From Parcubacteria group bacterium Athens0714_26 (lineage in GTDB: Bacteria > Patescibacteriota > Minisyncoccia > UBA6257 > 02-FULL-45-10c), in assembly GCA_007376745.1 (NCBI GenBank), contig VMGU01000005.1:1-12986 (forward strand): a DNA stretch of 12,986 nucleotides, read 5' to 3'. The notes under the pieces are model-generated. The model did not search any database. It had not been told where the DNA came from and worked only from the letters and a program-made list of their open reading frames with translations. Every line of letters starts with the position of its first letter. Within the stretch, counting starts at the first letter, position 1. Below, in pieces: positions 11,883 through 12,986 of this stretch. A program made the position numbers and the translations under genes.

Positions 11883-12791
11883 TTAAAGCCACCCCCTTTT
11901 TTTGAAAATCGCAAGCATTATAAAGTTGATTAAAATTACAAAAATAAAACTCCCTAAGAATATAAGCGGATTATAAGAAAAGGCTTGGTCAATAACCCCG
12001 ACGGTGAAAAATGCCATGACAAACACGGGAGGAAAAGTGAGAAAGGCAAGCACGGTAAATTTTTTCATTATAGACATAGATTTTGCGTTTAGTAGCTGGG
12101 AGTTGGTTGATTCTAGGGACTCAACTGATTCGCGGTAGTTTTCTAATCGTTGTGTTACTTTAAGATGGTCTCCGACTAAATCAGATAGATACACCCTAAA
12201 GGCGTCGCCCCAAAAAACTGAACCAATTTCTTTCAGTGATTGTAAGGTTATCTCTTGCGGCCTGCTGATTATTCGGTAGTCCAAGATATTTCTTTTGGCA
12301 TAGGAAATATCTTTTAGCATTTTAGCCTCGTCGCCATCAAATAATTTTTCAGTCAGAACACTCACATTTTCTTCTATATGATTAAGCTGACGCAGGGAGA
12401 AGGAGATAATTTCCTCTATTAGTCCATAAACAATCTTACCGGTATTTTCCATCATCATACTTTTTAATTCAGAGTTACCGCGCAGGTTTTTTGTGAAGTT
12501 GTTAATTGGCTCAAGGTTGTCATAACGGATTGTTATTACACTGTCGTGGGTTATTAAGAAATCCACCTCGTTTTTTTTTGAAGTTTTAGTTTTTGAATTG
12601 TACATCGGCAAATGATAGACCATAAAAAGATATGCCTCGTATGATTCAACTCTGGAGCGCGTCGAGGGATTTAATAACTCGTCTAAAATTACCGCATGAA
12701 ACCCGTGCTGTTTTTTAATAAACGCTATATCCTTAACTGTGGGATTTAAAATATCGTACCACGTAATTTTGTCGTTTTTGATTATTTCCAT
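11883..12791 (-). CDS. corA: CorA-family divalent cation transporter lacking the GMN motif
   Basis: CorA proteins are pentameric Mg2+ (or Co2+/Ni2+/Zn2+) channels. The 302-residue product has the CorA cytoplasmic domain (WYDILNPTVKDIAFIKKQHG near 11-30, then RVESYEAYLFMVYHLPMY, 47-64). A long helical stalk (about 120-245) leads to two C-terminal membrane helices (about 246-263 and 274-296) ending in the typical basic FKKRGWL. At the end of the first helix, where the family has G-M-N as the selectivity filter, it reads AFFTVGVI (260-267). The fold supports the family but not the ion. It is the first gene of the minus-strand operon, with an extended -10 promoter 22-27 nt upstream. A leader too short for an Mg2+ riboswitch is expected. 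Confidence 0.85.
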   Translation of the reverse strand: MEIIKNDKITWYDILNPTVKDIAFIKKQHGFHAVILDELLNPSTRSRVESYEAYLFMVYHLPMYNSKTKTSKKNEVDFLITHDSVITIRYDNLEPINNFTKNLRGNSELKSMMMENTGKIVYGLIEEIISFSLRQLNHIEENVSVLTEKLFDGDEAKMLKDISYAKRNILDYRIISRPQEITLQSLKEIGSVFWGDAFRVYLSDLVGDHLKVTQRLENYRESVESLESTNSQLLNAKSMSIMKKFTVLAFLTFPPVFVMAFFTVGVIDQAFSYNPLIFLGSFIFVILINFIMLAIFKKRGWL

Positions 12792-12812
12792 ATATTTTTT
12801 AAAATTATCCTT

Positions 12813-12821
12813 ATTATAACA
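12813..12821 (-). promoter_or_regulatory. Extended -10 promoter of the corA-cysS-dnaB-recR operon
   Basis: On the minus strand TGTTATAAT reads as an extended -10 (TG, one base, then a perfect TATAAT at 12818-12813). The -35 position (TTCCTT, 12841-12836) is poor, as is normal with extended -10 promoters. The predicted start is near 12806, about 15 nt before the corA ATG, with AAGGAT at its beginning. Confidence 0.6.
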
Positions 12822-12865
12822 ATTTGATTTATTTTAAGGAAGTGAGTAAAATATTAATGATTAGT

Positions 12866-12980
12866 AACTGGTAAATCAGGGACTAGGGAACTGGTAAATT
12901 GATAAACTAGGACCCGGTTTACTAATTCTCTAATTTCCTAGTTGCCAAGTTTTTGATATTGGTGTTTAGTTTCACCAGTT
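12866..12980. repeat. Degenerate short-repeat tract at the right edge
   Basis: AACTGGTAAAT occurs at 12866-12876 and 12889-12899, a 23-bp period that includes GGGACTAGGG-like spacer. AACTAGGA (12905-12912) is inverted by TCCTAGTT (12936-12943), and ACCAGTT (12974-12980) inverts the AACTGGT units. There is no open frame. The tract runs toward the window edge, so its full extent is unknown. Confidence 0.55.
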
Positions 12981-12986
12981 ATCTAG

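Noticed and set aside
336..12791. UGA read as glycine or tryptophan (as in some CPR lineages)
   Set aside because: No gene ends in TGA, which could suggest reassignment, but all 14 frames are full length when TGA is treated as a stop, and conserved glycines use GGN codons.
12792..12840. Mg2+ riboswitch before the corA-like gene
   Set aside because: The predicted leader is about 15 nt and has no room for an M-box or ykoK-type structure.
12866..12943. CRISPR array
   Set aside because: Only two direct repeat copies of 11 bp at a 23-bp period, with degenerate and inverted copies and no cas genes nearby.

Overview
The window looks like part of the chromosome of a streamlined, A+T-rich bacterium, most likely a member of the Candidate Phyla Radiation (Patescibacteria, Parcubacteria-like). 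This is inferred from several features together: none of the 14 start codons has a Shine-Dalgarno sequence at normal spacing; the MurF lacks its N-terminal UDP-binding domain; the CysRS has HIGN and an Asp in place of a zinc-binding Cys; rplU stands without rpmA; the tRNA genes do not encode CCA; and a small three-helix membrane protein sits next to rplU. Stops are 12 TAA and 2 TAG with no TGA. Reading frames are intact under the standard bacterial code, so I see no sign of UGA reassignment. I could not run a similarity search, so the placement is not proven.

Layout, left to right. (1) 1-1500: a promoter, an L10-type autoregulatory mRNA leader with an attenuator-like hairpin, a dispersed repeat, then rplJ and rplL (ribosomal stalk) and a strong terminator. 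(2) 1501-1844: tRNA-Val(CAC) and its terminator. (3) 1849-6654: a division and cell-wall (dcw) cluster with a near-consensus promoter and MraZ boxes at 10-bp spacing, then mraZ, rsmH, ftsL, ftsI and an N-terminally short murF. (4) 6672-7474: tRNA-Glu(CTC), a small membrane protein, rplU and a terminator. (5) 7499-8422: murB, starting with GTG. (6) 8419-12791, minus strand: an apparent operon corA-like, cysS, dnaB, recR, reading toward murB and sharing four bases with its stop. (7) 12792-12986: the promoter of that operon and a short degenerate repeat tract.

Functionally the plus-strand genes cover stalk assembly (L10/L12), septal wall synthesis (FtsL, FtsI, MurF, MurB), 16S rRNA methylation (RsmH) and regulation of the dcw cluster (MraZ). 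The minus-strand genes cover ion transport, cysteine charging, replicative unwinding and recombinational repair. I see no mobile element, CRISPR array or defence system, and no convincing new multi-gene system. The points most worth following are regulatory (the L10 leader/attenuator, and the MraZ/DnaA-like box cluster) or concern divergent versions of core proteins (MurF without its N-terminal domain, CorA without GMN, CysRS with an altered zinc site, tRNA-Val with C55).
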